Assembly: GCA_946481695.1 (NCBI GenBank)
Contig: CAMLON010000003.1
Span: forward strand, 49,046-113,045
Direction of reading: 5' to 3'
Length of the DNA stretch: 64,000 nt
From: an uncultured Bartonella sp.
GTDB lineage: Bacteria; Pseudomonadota; Alphaproteobacteria; Rhizobiales; Rhizobiaceae
Made by a program: the position numbers and the translations under genes. Below, in pieces: positions 18,609-28,120 of the stretch; within the stretch, counting starts at the first letter, position 1; every line of letters begins with the position of its first letter. A model generated the notes under the pieces. It searched no databases. It worked only from the letters and a program-made list of their open reading frames with translations, and was not told where the DNA came from.

Positions 18609-19829
18609 ATGCGTCGAGTAGTTGTAACCGGTATGGGAATTGTCTCATCAATCGGGAATAACCCTGAAGCAGTCCTTAACAGTTTGCGCGAAGCGAAATC
18701 CGGTATCAGTTTTTCGCAGGAATACGCAGATCTGGGCTTCCGCAGTCAGGTCTATGGCATGCCGCATATTGATGTCGAGGCATTGGTTGACCGGCGTGCC
18801 ATGCGTTTTCACGGGCGGGGAACCGCCTGGAACCATATTGCAATGGATCAGGCTATTGCCGATGCAGGCTTGTCATCCGAGGAAGTTTCAAATCCGAAAA
18901 CCGGTATCATTATGGGCTCTGGTGGGCCTTCAACACGGACAATCGTCGACTCGGCCGATATTGCACGCCAAAAGGGCCCCAAACGCGTTGGTCCCTTCGC
19001 AGTGCCAAAAGCTATGAGCTCGACTGCTTCGGCAACATTGGCCACCTTTTTCAAGATAAAAGGCGTTAATTATTCGATTTCCTCCGCCTGTGCGACATCC
19101 AATCATTGTATCGGCAATGCTTACGAACTGATCCAGTTCGGCAAGCAGGATCGCGTTTTTGCCGGTGGTTGCGAGGATCTTGATTGGACGCTGTCGGTCC
19201 TCTTTGATGCTATGGGCGCCATGTCGAGTAAACGCAATGCAACGCCTGAAAGTGCTTCACGTGCCTATGATGTCGGTCGTGACGGCTTTGTTATTGCCGG
19301 AGGTGCCGGCGTTTTGGTGCTTGAAGAACTGGAAGTTGCCAAAGCACGTGGTGCAAAAATCTATGCAGAGATCGTCGGATATGGTGCAACATCCGATGGT
19401 TACGATATGGTCGCTCCCTCCGGTGAAGGGGCCGAGCGCTGCATGCGCATGGCTTTATCAACAGTCAAAAATAAAATTGATTATATCAATCCACATGCCA
19501 CATCGACTCCCGTCGGTGATCCGCCCGAAATAGAAGCCATCCGCAAGGTCTTCGGTTCGGGTGATTCATGTCCACCGATTTCGGCAACCAAATCGCTGAC
19601 CGGCCATTCACTCGGAGCTGCCGGCGTGCAGGAAGCAATTTATTCCCTTCTTATGATGAAAAATAATTTCATCTGTGAAAGTGCTCATATTGATGAGCTT
19701 GATCCGGCGTTTGCGGATATGCCGATTGTACGCAAACGTCTTGATAACCAAAAACTGAACACAGTCCTGTCAAATACTTTCGGCTTTGGCGGAACCAATG
19801 CAACGCTGGTTTTCCAGCGTTACGAATAA
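18609..19829 (+). CDS. fabB: 3-oxoacyl-[ACP] synthase I (beta-ketoacyl-ACP synthase I)
   Basis: Elongates acyl-ACP, including the cis-3-decenoyl-ACP made by FabA, by condensation with malonyl-ACP. The thiolase-fold active site is complete: Cys161 in SSACATSNH, His in [11 protein letters not shown] and His in [13 protein letters not shown]. The C-terminal [12 protein letters not shown] is the usual closing glycine-rich loop. The 406-residue length is standard. AAGGAG at 18597-18602 sits just upstream of the ATG. fabI follows after 44 bases. Confidence 0.96.
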   Translation: MRRVVVTGMGIVSSIGNNPEAVLNSLREAKSGISFSQEYADLGFRSQVYGMPHIDVEALVDRRAMRFHGRGTAWNHIAMDQAIADAGLSSEEVSNPKTGIIMGSGGPSTRTIVDSADIARQKGPKRVGPFAVPKAMSSTASATLATFFKIKGVNYSISSACATSNHCIGNAYELIQFGKQDRVFAGGCEDLDWTLSVLFDAMGAMSSKRNATPESASRAYDVGRDGFVIAGGAGVLVLEELEVAKARGAKIYAEIVGYGATSDGYDMVAPSGEGAERCMRMALSTVKNKIDYINPHATSTPVGDPPEIEAIRKVFGSGDSCPPISATKSLTGHSLGAAGVQEAIYSLLMMKNNFICESAHIDELDPAFADMPIVRKRLDNQKLNTVLSNTFGFGGTNATLVFQRYE

Positions 19830-19873
19830 ACCGGACACTTTCGTTAAGAGAGTGCCACAGGCTTACGGAGAAT

Positions 19874-20695
19874 ATGATGGAAGGTTTGATGAAGGGCAAG
19901 CGCGGCCTCATAATGGGCGTCGCGAACGACCATTCAATCGCCTGGGGAATAGCATGTCAGCTCGCAAAAGCGGGGGCTGAACTGGCTTTTACCTATCAAG
20001 GAGATGCGTTTGGAAAGCGCGTCCGCCCTTTGGCAGAAAAACTCGGATCCAAGCTTTTGCTTGAATGCGATGTCGAAAATATCGATTCAGTCGATGCCGT
20101 TTTCGATCGACTGGAAAAAGAATGGGGTACACTCGACTTTGTCGTCCATGCGATCGGTTTTTCGGACAAATCGCAGCTCAAAGGACGCTATGTCGATGTA
20201 ACAACACGTGAAAACTTCAGCCGGACAATGGTTATTTCGGCTTTTTCCTTCACTGAAATTGCCCAACGTGCAGGAAGACTGATGCCTAACGGCGGTGCAT
20301 TGTTGACCTTGACCTATGGTGCGTCACAGCATGTCGTGCCAAATTACAATGTCATGGGCGTTGCAAAAGCTGCGCTTGAATCGATGGTGCGTTATCTGGC
20401 AGCCGATTTCGGGCCACAGAATATTCGCGTCAATGCAATTTCTGCGGGTCCTGTTCGCACGCTCGCCGGTAATGGTATCGGTGCGGCACGAGCTATCTTC
20501 TCCTATCAGAAACGCAATGCACCTTTGCGGCGCACAGTCGATATCGAGGAAATAGGAAAATCGGCTCTTTATCTTCTCTCTGATCTTGCTTCCGGCGTTA
20601 CCGGTGACATTCATTATGTCGATTGCGGCTATAATATTATGTCTACGCCGATATTGGAAGAACTCAAAGAGAGTGAAGAGTCACGCGGCGAGTAA
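19874..20695 (+). CDS. fabI: Enoyl-[ACP] reductase (NADH), FabI
   Basis: Reduces trans-2-enoyl-ACP in the last step of each elongation cycle; this is the triclosan-sensitive enzyme type. A short-chain dehydrogenase fold starts with RGLIMGVANDHSIAWGIA, the modified nucleotide-binding glycine motif of enoyl reductases. The catalytic Tyr-x6-Lys is YNVMGVAK, and ISAGPVRTLAGNGI is the substrate-binding loop. GGAG lies six bases before the ATG. A strong hairpin terminator overlaps the stop codon, closing the fabA-fabB-fabI operon. Confidence 0.95.
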   Translation: MMEGLMKGKRGLIMGVANDHSIAWGIACQLAKAGAELAFTYQGDAFGKRVRPLAEKLGSKLLLECDVENIDSVDAVFDRLEKEWGTLDFVVHAIGFSDKSQLKGRYVDVTTRENFSRTMVISAFSFTEIAQRAGRLMPNGGALLTLTYGASQHVVPNYNVMGVAKAALESMVRYLAADFGPQNIRVNAISAGPVRTLAGNGIGAARAIFSYQKRNAPLRRTVDIEEIGKSALYLLSDLASGVTGDIHYVDCGYNIMSTPILEELKESEESRGE

Positions 20696-20714
20696 TTTTC
20701 GCCGCGTTCTATTT
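20684..20714 (+). terminator. Terminator after fabI
   Basis: CGCGGCGA (20684-20691) pairs perfectly with TCGCCGCG (20699-20706), followed by TTCTATTTT. The stem includes the last codons and the fabI stop. Confidence 0.7.
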
Positions 20715-20720
20715 TCGGGA

Positions 20721-21180
20721 TTGGTGGCATATGCTTTGAACACGTTCATTGCTCTACTGATGGTCTTCCTTTCAATTCGCCATTGTTAACAGGCTTTCAG
20801 CCTTGGCAACTCTGCTTCTAAAAATTATTCTCGTATCGTGAATAAACCGGCCTTCACACCAACGCGACGGGCGGACATTATCATTGTTATGCCGGCATTG
20901 ATTGCTGCATTTACCCTCGTGCTCTGGCATCCGTTTATAAAAGTACAGTCTCGGGCGCTAAAGTCGGTTGGAACACTATTGGCAATTGTATTTGTTGCCA
21001 GAGCAATTAGCGAATTCCGTTTGGTCGGATTTTTCAAATCTCTCACTGTTGGCGAACTGGAGTTTTAAGATTCGTATTTTTTACTCGCCATTTTGTTTTG
21101 CGATCGGTTGGATTTTCTTTTTCCTGACTTGGCACCAAATAACCAGTCACGACAACTCTGACGAGCGTTCGGGCAATTAG
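20721..21180 (+). pseudogene. DUF3995-family membrane protein, broken by a stop and a frameshift
   Basis: Frame 3 reads LNTFIALLMVFLSIRHC, then an in-frame TAA (20787-20789). It continues unbroken in the same frame through KPAFTPTRRADIIIVMPAL and VARAISEFRLVGFFKSLTVG to a TAA at 21066-21068. The next frame then supplies IFYSPFCFAIGWIFFFLTWH. Removing one T from the TTTT before AAG at 21064 fuses the last two parts. Together they match my memory of the DUF3995 layout: a first span ending in a His-Tyr-Trp motif (here HC-stop-QAF), a P-x-F-x-P linker, RAIxxFRxVGFFK and a final YSPxC span. Function of the family is unknown. Confidence 0.7.
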
Positions 21181-21222
21181 GGATGTATTTTTTTACTCTT
21201 CCCTGTGCCTTCCTTTAAAACG

Positions 21223-22224
21223 TTATTTACGCGCTTCAATCACTTTAAATCCGTTCTGCTCTTCCAGAACCAAAACTTTTCGGAAACATTTTTGCAAAGT
21301 CGCTTCATAGGGCAATTGCCGATTGGCCACCATGAGAAAACACCCACCGGGTTTTAACCGTCGAGCAGCTGTTTCGATGAATTTTTGCCCCAACGTGACA
21401 TCTGCCGCGCGTCCGTCATGAAATGGCGGATTTGACAAAACTGTATCATAAATTCTTTCAATCGGCTCGCTTGTGATATCCTGCCATAAATAATCGACTG
21501 GAAGTGAAGCGTGAAGGCTACCTATATGTATTTTCGCCGCTTCCAGTGAAGTATAATCGGCCTCATAAAGATCGAGCTCGGTAAGTTTTTTAGCCTCCTT
21601 TATCGCTTCATAGGAAAGATAGCCCCAACCGGCACCAAAATCGGCCGTCTTGCCGAAGACAACTCTATCCATATATTTGACCAACATTTGCGAACCTTGG
21701 TCAATGCGACCATTCGAAAACATGCCTGCTTGTGTTGTAAAACCGTCATCAAATGACTGCGGGCGTTCAATGAGCGTTTCCAGCAATTTTTCATCAAGCT
21801 CTTCAGGCACAGTCAACCAGAAAACAATTCCATGCGCTTTTGAAAGCTTTCGTTCTGCCGGAACAATGACATTGACCCATTTCATGAAGGATTGAGCGCC
21901 AGACAGTTTATCGCCACTGACAATAATTGTGCCACCGGCTTTCACCACACGCAAAAGCGTAAGAAAACGGTTCTGGTTCAGTTTTTTATGCTTGTTAAGC
22001 TCAAGCAAACCACCGGTAAACCTCTTTGCTTTATCAGGCAATTCGGGCAAGCATTTAAAGCCCGCCTGTTGAAGCGTTAAAAAATCCCCCCGCCAAGGCT
22101 GAATAATTTCGAGTGATTTGACCCACTCTTTTTCCGGTTTTTCTGTCAAACCGAAGGCACACCAGAAACTTTCCGGTTGCGGGAGCCCGATAACACCCTG
22201 ACGAAAAGGCAAGAAAACCGACAT
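21223..22224 (-). CDS. rsmC: Class I SAM-dependent methyltransferase, RsmC-like
   Basis: Likely 16S rRNA guanine-N2 methyltransferase (G1207 in E. coli). The 333 residues comprise a degenerate N-terminal copy (about 1-165) and a catalytic C-terminal domain. Motif I is VFGKTADFGAGWGYLSYEA, an acidic residue follows in LYEADYTSLEAA, and the base-handling motif is SNPPFHDGRA. The two-domain architecture and NPPFH motif favour RsmC over other MTS-domain enzymes, but the exact target base is inferred. It is a single gene on the minus strand with its own upstream region. Confidence 0.8.
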   Translation of the reverse strand: MSVFLPFRQGVIGLPQPESFWCAFGLTEKPEKEWVKSLEIIQPWRGDFLTLQQAGFKCLPELPDKAKRFTGGLLELNKHKKLNQNRFLTLLRVVKAGGTIIVSGDKLSGAQSFMKWVNVIVPAERKLSKAHGIVFWLTVPEELDEKLLETLIERPQSFDDGFTTQAGMFSNGRIDQGSQMLVKYMDRVVFGKTADFGAGWGYLSYEAIKEAKKLTELDLYEADYTSLEAAKIHIGSLHASLPVDYLWQDITSEPIERIYDTVLSNPPFHDGRAADVTLGQKFIETAARRLKPGGCFLMVANRQLPYEATLQKCFRKVLVLEEQNGFKVIEARK

Positions 22225-22297
22225 TTCAAGCTCCCTTTTTCAAATTCGCTTTTTAAGAAAGCCACATATTTCTCCTTTATCGTCATGCTGGAAAAGG

Positions 22298-22315
22298 TGC
22301 AATTTTAAAATTGCA
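22298..22315. promoter_or_regulatory. Perfect 18-bp AT-rich palindrome upstream of rsmC
   Basis: TGCAATTTTAAAATTGCA is self-complementary and lies about 75 bases upstream of the rsmC start, in the 371-base gap between rsmC and the end of pnp. The rest of that gap holds no gene that I can support. Confidence 0.4.
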
Positions 22316-22537
22316 AGCAAGGTGACTACACACGATCCATCCGAGAAAATGTGCAAGAATTTGTGCTGATCTTCGATCAAGCGGCTGCTGTGACTCGCAT
22401 TGCCAGTCATTTCGTCGTTTTGGCACTTTTTAAAAATGCTTTACCGGCAAAATTTACGAAACAACCTAAACATTAATCTGTCTCGTACATTGCGGAAGAG
22501 GCTCAATTCAAGAGAGATATGGGGTTAGAATTGTCAA

Positions 22538-22566
22538 ACAAAAAGCCGCTTATAAAAGCGGCTTTC
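22538..22566 (-). terminator. Terminator after pnp
   Basis: On the minus strand AAAGCCGC (22565-22558) pairs with GCGGCTTT (22549-22542) around an eight-base loop, followed by TTG. It is 30 bases beyond the pnp stop. Confidence 0.75.
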
Positions 22567-22595
22567 CGATTTTTGAGAATTCTGAATTCCAAAGA

Positions 22596-24899
22596 CTATT
22601 CTTTGTCTTTATCAGCATTCTTCTTGCGACGATGTTTCTTTTCAGGCTTATCGGATTTTTCATCCTTTTCGCCTTTATCGTGTTTTTCACTCTTATCACC
22701 ATTGTCGTCATGGTGTTTTTCAGTCTTTTCATGCTTTCCATGTTTTTCGGCATGGTCAGCATCTTCAGACTTTGCATTTTCTTCGCGCGGGATTTCCTGC
22801 CCTGTTTCCTGATCGACAACTTTCATCGACAGGCGAACTTTGCCACGATCGTCAAATCCCATGAGTTTGACCCAAACCTTCTGCCCTTCCTTGACAACAT
22901 CGGTTGTCTTGTTAACGCGTTCGGGAGCCAATTGTGAAATATGAACCAATCCATCACGCGGACCAAAGAAGTTGACGAAAGCACCGAAATCGGCCGTTTT
23001 CACAACAGTACCCTGATAGATCTGGCCAACTTCCGGCTCATCCACGATGGAATGGATCCAGCGTTTGGCAGCTTCAATTGTTTTGGCATCGGAAGATGCA
23101 ATTTTGATTGTGCCGTCATCTTCGATATTGATCTTGGCACCGGTTTGCTCGGTAATCTCGCGGATCACCTTACCGCCGGAACCGATAACATCGCGGATCT
23201 TGTCGACCGGAATATTCATCATCTCGATACGCGGAGCATATTCACCCAGTTCGGAACGTGCGCCGGTCAAAGCTTTGGCCATTTCACCAAGAATATGGAT
23301 ACGACCTTCTTTTGCCTGTCCGAGAGCAACTTTCATGATGTCTTCGGTAATGCCGTTGATCTTGATATCCATCTGCAAGGCTGTGACACCATTTTCCGTA
23401 CCGGCAACCTTGAAATCCATATCGCCAAGGTGGTCTTCATCACCAAGAATATCAGAAAGGATCGCATAACGGTCGCCTTCCTTGATGAGCCCCATAGCAA
23501 TACCGGCGACAGGATGCTGCAGTGGAACACCGGCATCCATCAATGCAAGGGATGTACCGCAAACGGTTGCCATGGACGACGAGCCGTTAGATTCGGTAAT
23601 TTCCGAAACAGCGCGGATTGTGTAGGGGAAACTTTCCTGCGAGGGAAGCATCGGATGGATTGCACGCCATGCAAGCTTTCCATGACCGATTTCACGACGC
23701 CCCGGAGAGCCGATACGGCCGGTTTCACCAACCGAAAACGGCGGGAAGTTGTAGTGGAGAAGGAAGGTTTCCTTGTACATTCCTGTGAGCGAGTCGATAT
23801 ATTGTTCGTCTTCACCGGTTCCCAATGTTGCAACAACGACTGCCTGTGTTTCACCACGCGTAAACAATGCAGAACCGTGGGTGCGCGGCAAAATGCCGAC
23901 TTCCGTATAAATCGGACGGACTGTTTTCAAATCGCGACCATCAATGCGGCTGCCGTTATCAAGAATATTCCAGCGGACAATTTTTGCCTGCAAATGCTTG
24001 AAAACTGTTGCGATTTCTTCCGAATTATATTCCGGTTCTTCTTCGCCTTCCGGCATGAATTTCGCGTCAACCTTGGCTTTAACCGCATCAACAGCAGCAT
24101 AACGCTCCTGCTTGTCGGTCAGTTGATAGGCCTTACGCAGATCCTTTTCGGCGAATTTGAGCATCTTCTTTTCCAGATCACTCAGATCTTCCGGAGCAAA
24201 TTCGCGCGGTTCCTTGGCGGCAACTTCGGCAAGCTTGATAATTGCATCGATAACCGGTTTGAAACCGTTATGACCGAAAATAACGGCACCGAGCATAACA
24301 TCTTCGCTGAGTTCCTGTGCTTCCGATTCAACCATCAAAACAGCATCGGATGTGCCAGCAACGACGAGATCAAGCTTCGATTCCGGCATTTCGTCGATAT
24401 TCGGGTTCAGCACATATTTGCCGTTGATATAACCGACGCGTGCGCCACCAATCGGCCCCATGAACGGAACACCCGAAAGGGTCAAGGCAGCCGAAGCTGC
24501 GATCATCGACAAAATATCGGGGTTGTTTTCAAGGTCATGTTGCAAAACAGTGATGATGACCTGTGTTTCGTTTTTGTAGCCTTCGGCAAAAAGCGGGCGG
24601 ATCGGACGGTCGATCAAACGTGAAATCAATGTTTCACCTTCGCTCGGACGACCTTCGCGTTTGAAATAACCACCCGGTATTTTACCGGCTGCATAAGTCT
24701 TTTCCTGATAATTGACTGTGAGCGGGAAAAAATCCTGTCCGGGCTTGGGTTCCTTTTCGGAAACCACTGTGGCGAGAACGATTGTTTCGCCGTAGGTTGC
24801 CATAACTGCACCATCAGCCTGACGCGCAATTTTGCCTGTTTCAAGAGTCAGCGGGCGGCCTGCCCAGTCAATCTCTACTTTGTGAGTGTTAAAAAACAT
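22596..24899 (-). CDS. pnp: Polyribonucleotide nucleotidyltransferase (PNPase)
   Basis: Trimeric phosphorolytic 3'-5' exoribonuclease, usually in the degradosome. From the ATG at 24899 (AGGA seven bases upstream) the protein has 767 residues; the longer frame start has no support. Order: RNase PH-like domain 1, an alpha-helical linker, RNase PH-like domain 2, a KH domain ([20 protein letters not shown]) and an S1 domain ([20 protein letters not shown]). After S1 comes an unusual tail of about 60 residues (708-767) made almost only of Lys, Glu, Asp and His. Normal family length is about 700-710. It is preceded by rpsO and a large leader hairpin. Confidence 0.96.
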   Translation of the reverse strand: MFFNTHKVEIDWAGRPLTLETGKIARQADGAVMATYGETIVLATVVSEKEPKPGQDFFPLTVNYQEKTYAAGKIPGGYFKREGRPSEGETLISRLIDRPIRPLFAEGYKNETQVIITVLQHDLENNPDILSMIAASAALTLSGVPFMGPIGGARVGYINGKYVLNPNIDEMPESKLDLVVAGTSDAVLMVESEAQELSEDVMLGAVIFGHNGFKPVIDAIIKLAEVAAKEPREFAPEDLSDLEKKMLKFAEKDLRKAYQLTDKQERYAAVDAVKAKVDAKFMPEGEEEPEYNSEEIATVFKHLQAKIVRWNILDNGSRIDGRDLKTVRPIYTEVGILPRTHGSALFTRGETQAVVVATLGTGEDEQYIDSLTGMYKETFLLHYNFPPFSVGETGRIGSPGRREIGHGKLAWRAIHPMLPSQESFPYTIRAVSEITESNGSSSMATVCGTSLALMDAGVPLQHPVAGIAMGLIKEGDRYAILSDILGDEDHLGDMDFKVAGTENGVTALQMDIKINGITEDIMKVALGQAKEGRIHILGEMAKALTGARSELGEYAPRIEMMNIPVDKIRDVIGSGGKVIREITEQTGAKINIEDDGTIKIASSDAKTIEAAKRWIHSIVDEPEVGQIYQGTVVKTADFGAFVNFFGPRDGLVHISQLAPERVNKTTDVVKEGQKVWVKLMGFDDRGKVRLSMKVVDQETGQEIPREENAKSEDADHAEKHGKHEKTEKHHDDNGDKSEKHDKGEKDEKSDKPEKKHRRKKNADKDKE

Positions 24900-24961
24900 T
24901 TCTTGTCCTTGATTAACCGTGAGAGGACAAATTCCTTTCAACGGCCTAGTTCTTTAGTCAT

Positions 24962-25027
24962 GTCATGGGCAAGACAACAAGGCGCATCCGATGTTTTTTG
25001 ATGCGGCTGGCAATCCTGCCCCATGAC
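24962..25027 (-). promoter_or_regulatory. Long hairpin in the pnp leader
   Basis: GTCATGGGC (24962-24970) pairs with GCCCCATGAC (25018-25027) with one bulge, and CGCATC (24983-24988) with GATGCG (25000-25005) forms an inner stem. It lies 63 bases before the pnp ATG, between rpsO and pnp. In enterobacteria such a hairpin is cut by RNase III and PNPase then represses its own translation; the same role is inferred here. Confidence 0.55.
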
Positions 25028-25069
25028 GGTTCCTCGATTTCTGCGACTTTTTTAAGTTGTAGAAATTGA

Positions 25070-25099
25070 AAGGCGGGAAACCACATAATTTCCCGCCTT
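25070..25099 (-). terminator. Terminator or attenuator between rpsO and pnp
   Basis: AAGGCGGGAAA (25070-25080) and TTTCCCGCCTT (25089-25099) form an 11-base perfect stem with an eight-base loop, seven bases after the rpsO stop. The T-run is weak, so partial read-through into pnp is likely. Confidence 0.65.
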
Positions 25100-25105
25100 G
25101 ATTGT

Positions 25106-25375
25106 TTAGCGACGCAAGCCGAGCTTGGAAATCAACGACTGGTAACGCTTTTCATCGACACCGTTAAGGTAATCGAGAAGGCGACGGCGTTGGGAAACAA
25201 GTTTCAAAAGACCACGGCGGGAATGGTTATCCTTTTTGTGGGATTTGAAATGCTCGGTCAAATTGGCAATACGTTCAGACAAAATAGCAACCTGTACTTC
25301 CGGCGAACCTGTATCGCCTTCCTTGGTTGCATATTCTTTGATCAAAGCCTGTTTACGTTCAGCAGTAATCGACAT
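25106..25375 (-). CDS. rpsO: 30S ribosomal protein S15
   Basis: Primary 16S rRNA-binding protein of the platform. The 89-residue sequence is typical: [53 protein letters not shown] and a C-terminal RRLLDYL with [12 protein letters not shown]. The ATG at 25375 is followed by the complete conserved protein. It lies upstream of pnp as in most bacteria. The gene that normally precedes it in related genomes, truB, is separated here by a plus-strand MFS gene, so rpsO must have its own promoter in the 25376-25902 gap. Confidence 0.97.
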   Translation of the reverse strand: MSITAERKQALIKEYATKEGDTGSPEVQVAILSERIANLTEHFKSHKKDNHSRRGLLKLVSQRRRLLDYLNGVDEKRYQSLISKLGLRR

Positions 25376-25902
25376 CGGTTCATCCTTTCAAAAACGAGTG
25401 GGACATTGAAGACGCCCCGGCCGGGATGTCGTCCAGCTAGGGTCTATGAATCGGCAAATGCAAAAAGCACATGCACGGTGGCTTCATATATAGGAATTAT
25501 ACTTGAATTACTAGTCCTACCTTTTGTTCACTAAAGTTTTCGACTATTTTCGCTTTGCTATTCTCTTTTTCTCGCAAACAATGAGAATTCAGGAAATTAG
25601 CAAAAACTTAGACAATGAGCAGAAAAAGCTATTATCTGCCACTCTTCACAAATTCTCTTTGAAATAAAAGCCTTTACTTACCGAATTCGGTTTCCAGTTC
25701 TTTTTGAATAAAATAATTTCTCTCGCAATATCTGAAAAATATACAAGCATTCTCTTATAGTCGAATAGCGTAATCAGGCATTGTTGATAATAATAAGTGT
25801 GCAGATTTTCACAACCCTATTGGAATGACGTTACTTGACACTTGCGGCTTCAACGGCGCTCACTTAGATTGGGTGCAATAAAAGTCCAATTTCCGGGAAC
25901 CT
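25376..25902. other. Divergent intergenic region between rpsO and the MFS gene
   Basis: Non-coding, 527 bases. It must hold the rpsO promoter (minus) and the MFS promoter (plus). A TTGACA at 25835-25840 is present on the plus strand but lacks a well-spaced -10. No RNA gene or repeat seen. Confidence 0.5.
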
Positions 25903-27534
25903 ATGCAGCAAAAAAGCTCGACACTTGCGCCATTTAAAAGCCAGGCTTTCAGAAGTCTGTGGGCGGCAACGCTTGTTTCAAATCTGGGTGGGCTTATCCA
26001 GACAGTCGGTGCCGGCTGGATTATGACATTAATCAGCACGTCCCATTCAATGGTGGGGCTTGTTCAGGGCGCCAACACTTTACCGGTTGTGATTTTTTCG
26101 CTTCTCGCCGGTGCTCTTGCCGATAATTTCAACCGTCGGCAGATCATGATTACCGCGCAATTGATGATGATGGCTGTTTCAGTTCTCCTTGCCGTTCTCA
26201 CCTGTTTCGGTCTCTTGACGCCGTGGCTCCTTCTTGCCTTTACATTTCTGATCGGCTGTGGCTCGGCTCTTTATAACCCCCCTTGGCAAGCAACAGTGGG
26301 AGATATTGTGCCGCGTGAAGATATTTCTGCGGCGGTCACATTAAATAGTGTCGGCTTCAATTTGATGCGCAGTGTCGGGCCTGCAACCGGCGGTGCAATT
26401 GTTGCGGCCTTTGGTGGCGCGGCAGCTTTCGTCGTCAATGCTTTCAGCTATATTCCGCTTCTTGGTGCGCTGTTTTTCTGGAAACCCGATTACGCAAATA
26501 ACGGTTTGCCGCGCGAAAGACTCGTCGCAGCAATGTCTGACGGCTTACGTTATGTTTTCATGTCACCGCATCTTTTAAACATCATGACGCGGGCCTTCAT
26601 GTTCGGCCTTGGTGCGATATCGGTTCTTGCACTTCTTCCCATTATTGCCCACGAAAAGCTTGATGGCGGGGCACTCATTTACGGAACATTGCTTGGTTCT
26701 TTCGGCGTGGGAGCTATTGCTGCCGGCATTATCAATTCCTGGGTAAGGCGGCGCTTTCCCTCGGAAGCAATTGTTGCCGGTTCATTCATCGGCTATGCGC
26801 TATCTTGTCTGTTGCTCGCTTTGAGTGACTCGTCAATCATCGCACATATCGTCCTTTTTCCAGCCGGCATGTGTTGGGTTCTGGCACTTTCGCTCTTTAA
26901 TGTTTCGGTGCAATTATCAACACCGCGCTGGGTTGTCTCACGAGCCTTGGCTCTTTATCAGACATCATCTTTTGGCGGCATGGCCGTCGGAAGCTGGTTA
27001 TGGGGAAGTCTTGCTGACAATTATTCGCCCGTCATTGCGCTTTATATATGCGCTGCATTCCTCATTATTGGTGCATTGATGGGATTTAAATTCACCATCT
27101 TTGAAATACCGAGCATCAACCTTGACCCGCTTGATCAATTCCGCGAACCGGAATTGCATCTTGACCTTCAGGCCAGAAGCGGCCCGATCATGATTCTGAT
27201 CGACTACGAAATCAAGGACGAGAACATTCCGGAATTTCTTGAAACAATGTCGTTGAGGCGTCGCATCAGACTGCGTGACGGTGCAAGGCAATGGACACTA
27301 TTGCGTGATCTCGAACACCCGAACCGCTGGGTTGAAACCTACCATATGACGACATGGGTGGATTATTTGAGGCACAATCGCCGCCGCACCAAAGCCGATG
27401 CCGACGTAACAGAAAAACTTCGCAAGCTTAGCGAAATTCCGGAAGGCATGCGCGTTCACCGCATGATCGAACGTCACACTGTGCCGGAAGCCAACCAGAT
27501 ACAAGTCAAGCACTCGGCCCATCATCTGCATTGA
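25903..27534 (+). CDS. MFS exporter of the EntS-like (MFS_3) family with C-terminal monooxygenase-like domain
   Basis: Inner-membrane proton-driven transporter, 543 aa. The first 400 residues give twelve hydrophobic spans. Markers are SQAFRSLWAATLVSNLGGLI near the start, the loop ADNFNRRQIM between spans 2 and 3, and ALYNPPWQATVGDIVPRE in span 4-5. The remaining 120 residues form a soluble domain (MILIDYEIKDENIPEFLETM, then RDLEHPNRWVETYHM) resembling the antibiotic biosynthesis monooxygenase fold that several MFS_3 proteins carry. Substrate unknown; relatives export siderophores or drugs. It is a single plus-strand gene between truB and rpsO, an unusual place. Confidence 0.85.
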   Translation: MQQKSSTLAPFKSQAFRSLWAATLVSNLGGLIQTVGAGWIMTLISTSHSMVGLVQGANTLPVVIFSLLAGALADNFNRRQIMITAQLMMMAVSVLLAVLTCFGLLTPWLLLAFTFLIGCGSALYNPPWQATVGDIVPREDISAAVTLNSVGFNLMRSVGPATGGAIVAAFGGAAAFVVNAFSYIPLLGALFFWKPDYANNGLPRERLVAAMSDGLRYVFMSPHLLNIMTRAFMFGLGAISVLALLPIIAHEKLDGGALIYGTLLGSFGVGAIAAGIINSWVRRRFPSEAIVAGSFIGYALSCLLLALSDSSIIAHIVLFPAGMCWVLALSLFNVSVQLSTPRWVVSRALALYQTSSFGGMAVGSWLWGSLADNYSPVIALYICAAFLIIGALMGFKFTIFEIPSINLDPLDQFREPELHLDLQARSGPIMILIDYEIKDENIPEFLETMSLRRRIRLRDGARQWTLLRDLEHPNRWVETYHMTTWVDYLRHNRRRTKADADVTEKLRKLSEIPEGMRVHRMIERHTVPEANQIQVKHSAHHLH

Positions 27535-28120
27535 ACCGATATCTCACGAGAAAATAAATAACCGTGCTTTTTAAAAACTTGTCGAACGCCACGTTACCCG
27601 TTGTCCGCCCCTTCTCCGATTTTGATGTTAAACCGGAATCGGTACCTCAAGGAAAACAGCATATTTGCCAATTCCACCCCTGTTTCCAATCCTACCCCTG
27701 TTTCCAATCCTACCCCTGTTTAAAGCGACATCTACAATATATCCACAGCAAGCAAACACTGAATCCGGTTTTTTAAATTCATGTTTTGAATATGGGGGGG
27801 ATGGTCGGCACAATTGATAATTCTGTTTCTTCTCAATTTACTGCCCCACCCTCTCAACAGATTATTATATTCTTCAAAAGGACAGTTTTTAGCAAGCCGA
27901 CATATGTGCAAAATTTTGATTGTGAAACACAAATTGGGTGTCGAATTATCTGATGTTTTGACAAAATTACTGACGAGAATTGTAACAAACCGGATAGCCG
28001 GTGTTTGCCGGAGCCCGCTCCGACAAAATCAACTATTTCCGCCCGAAAAAACCACCCATTGACTAAAATTCGTTAAATGGGCCAACGGCGAAACACCTAT
28101 CTTTTTTAGCTTTTCTGAAA
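27535..28120. other. Intergenic region between converging MFS and truB genes
   Basis: Non-coding, 586 bases. It holds the 18-base tandem repeat listed separately and a hairpin at 28005-28026 (TTGCCGGAG / CTCCGACAA, one mismatch) that may end truB transcription. Short frames here have no ribosome binding site. Confidence 0.5.
27673..27721. repeat. 18-bp tandem repeat, about 2.7 copies
   Basis: The unit CCTACCCCTGTTTCCAAT occurs at 27691-27708. A copy with two differences precedes it (27673-27690) and a partial copy follows (27709-27721). It looks like a slippage-generated minisatellite; no function evident. Confidence 0.75.

Noticed and set aside
22941..24623. 560-codon open frame on the plus strand opposite pnp
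   Set aside because: Shadow of the pnp gene: the minus-strand protein is a complete, conserved PNPase, and the plus frame is rich in Cys, Phe and Asn with no recognisable motif or ribosome binding site.
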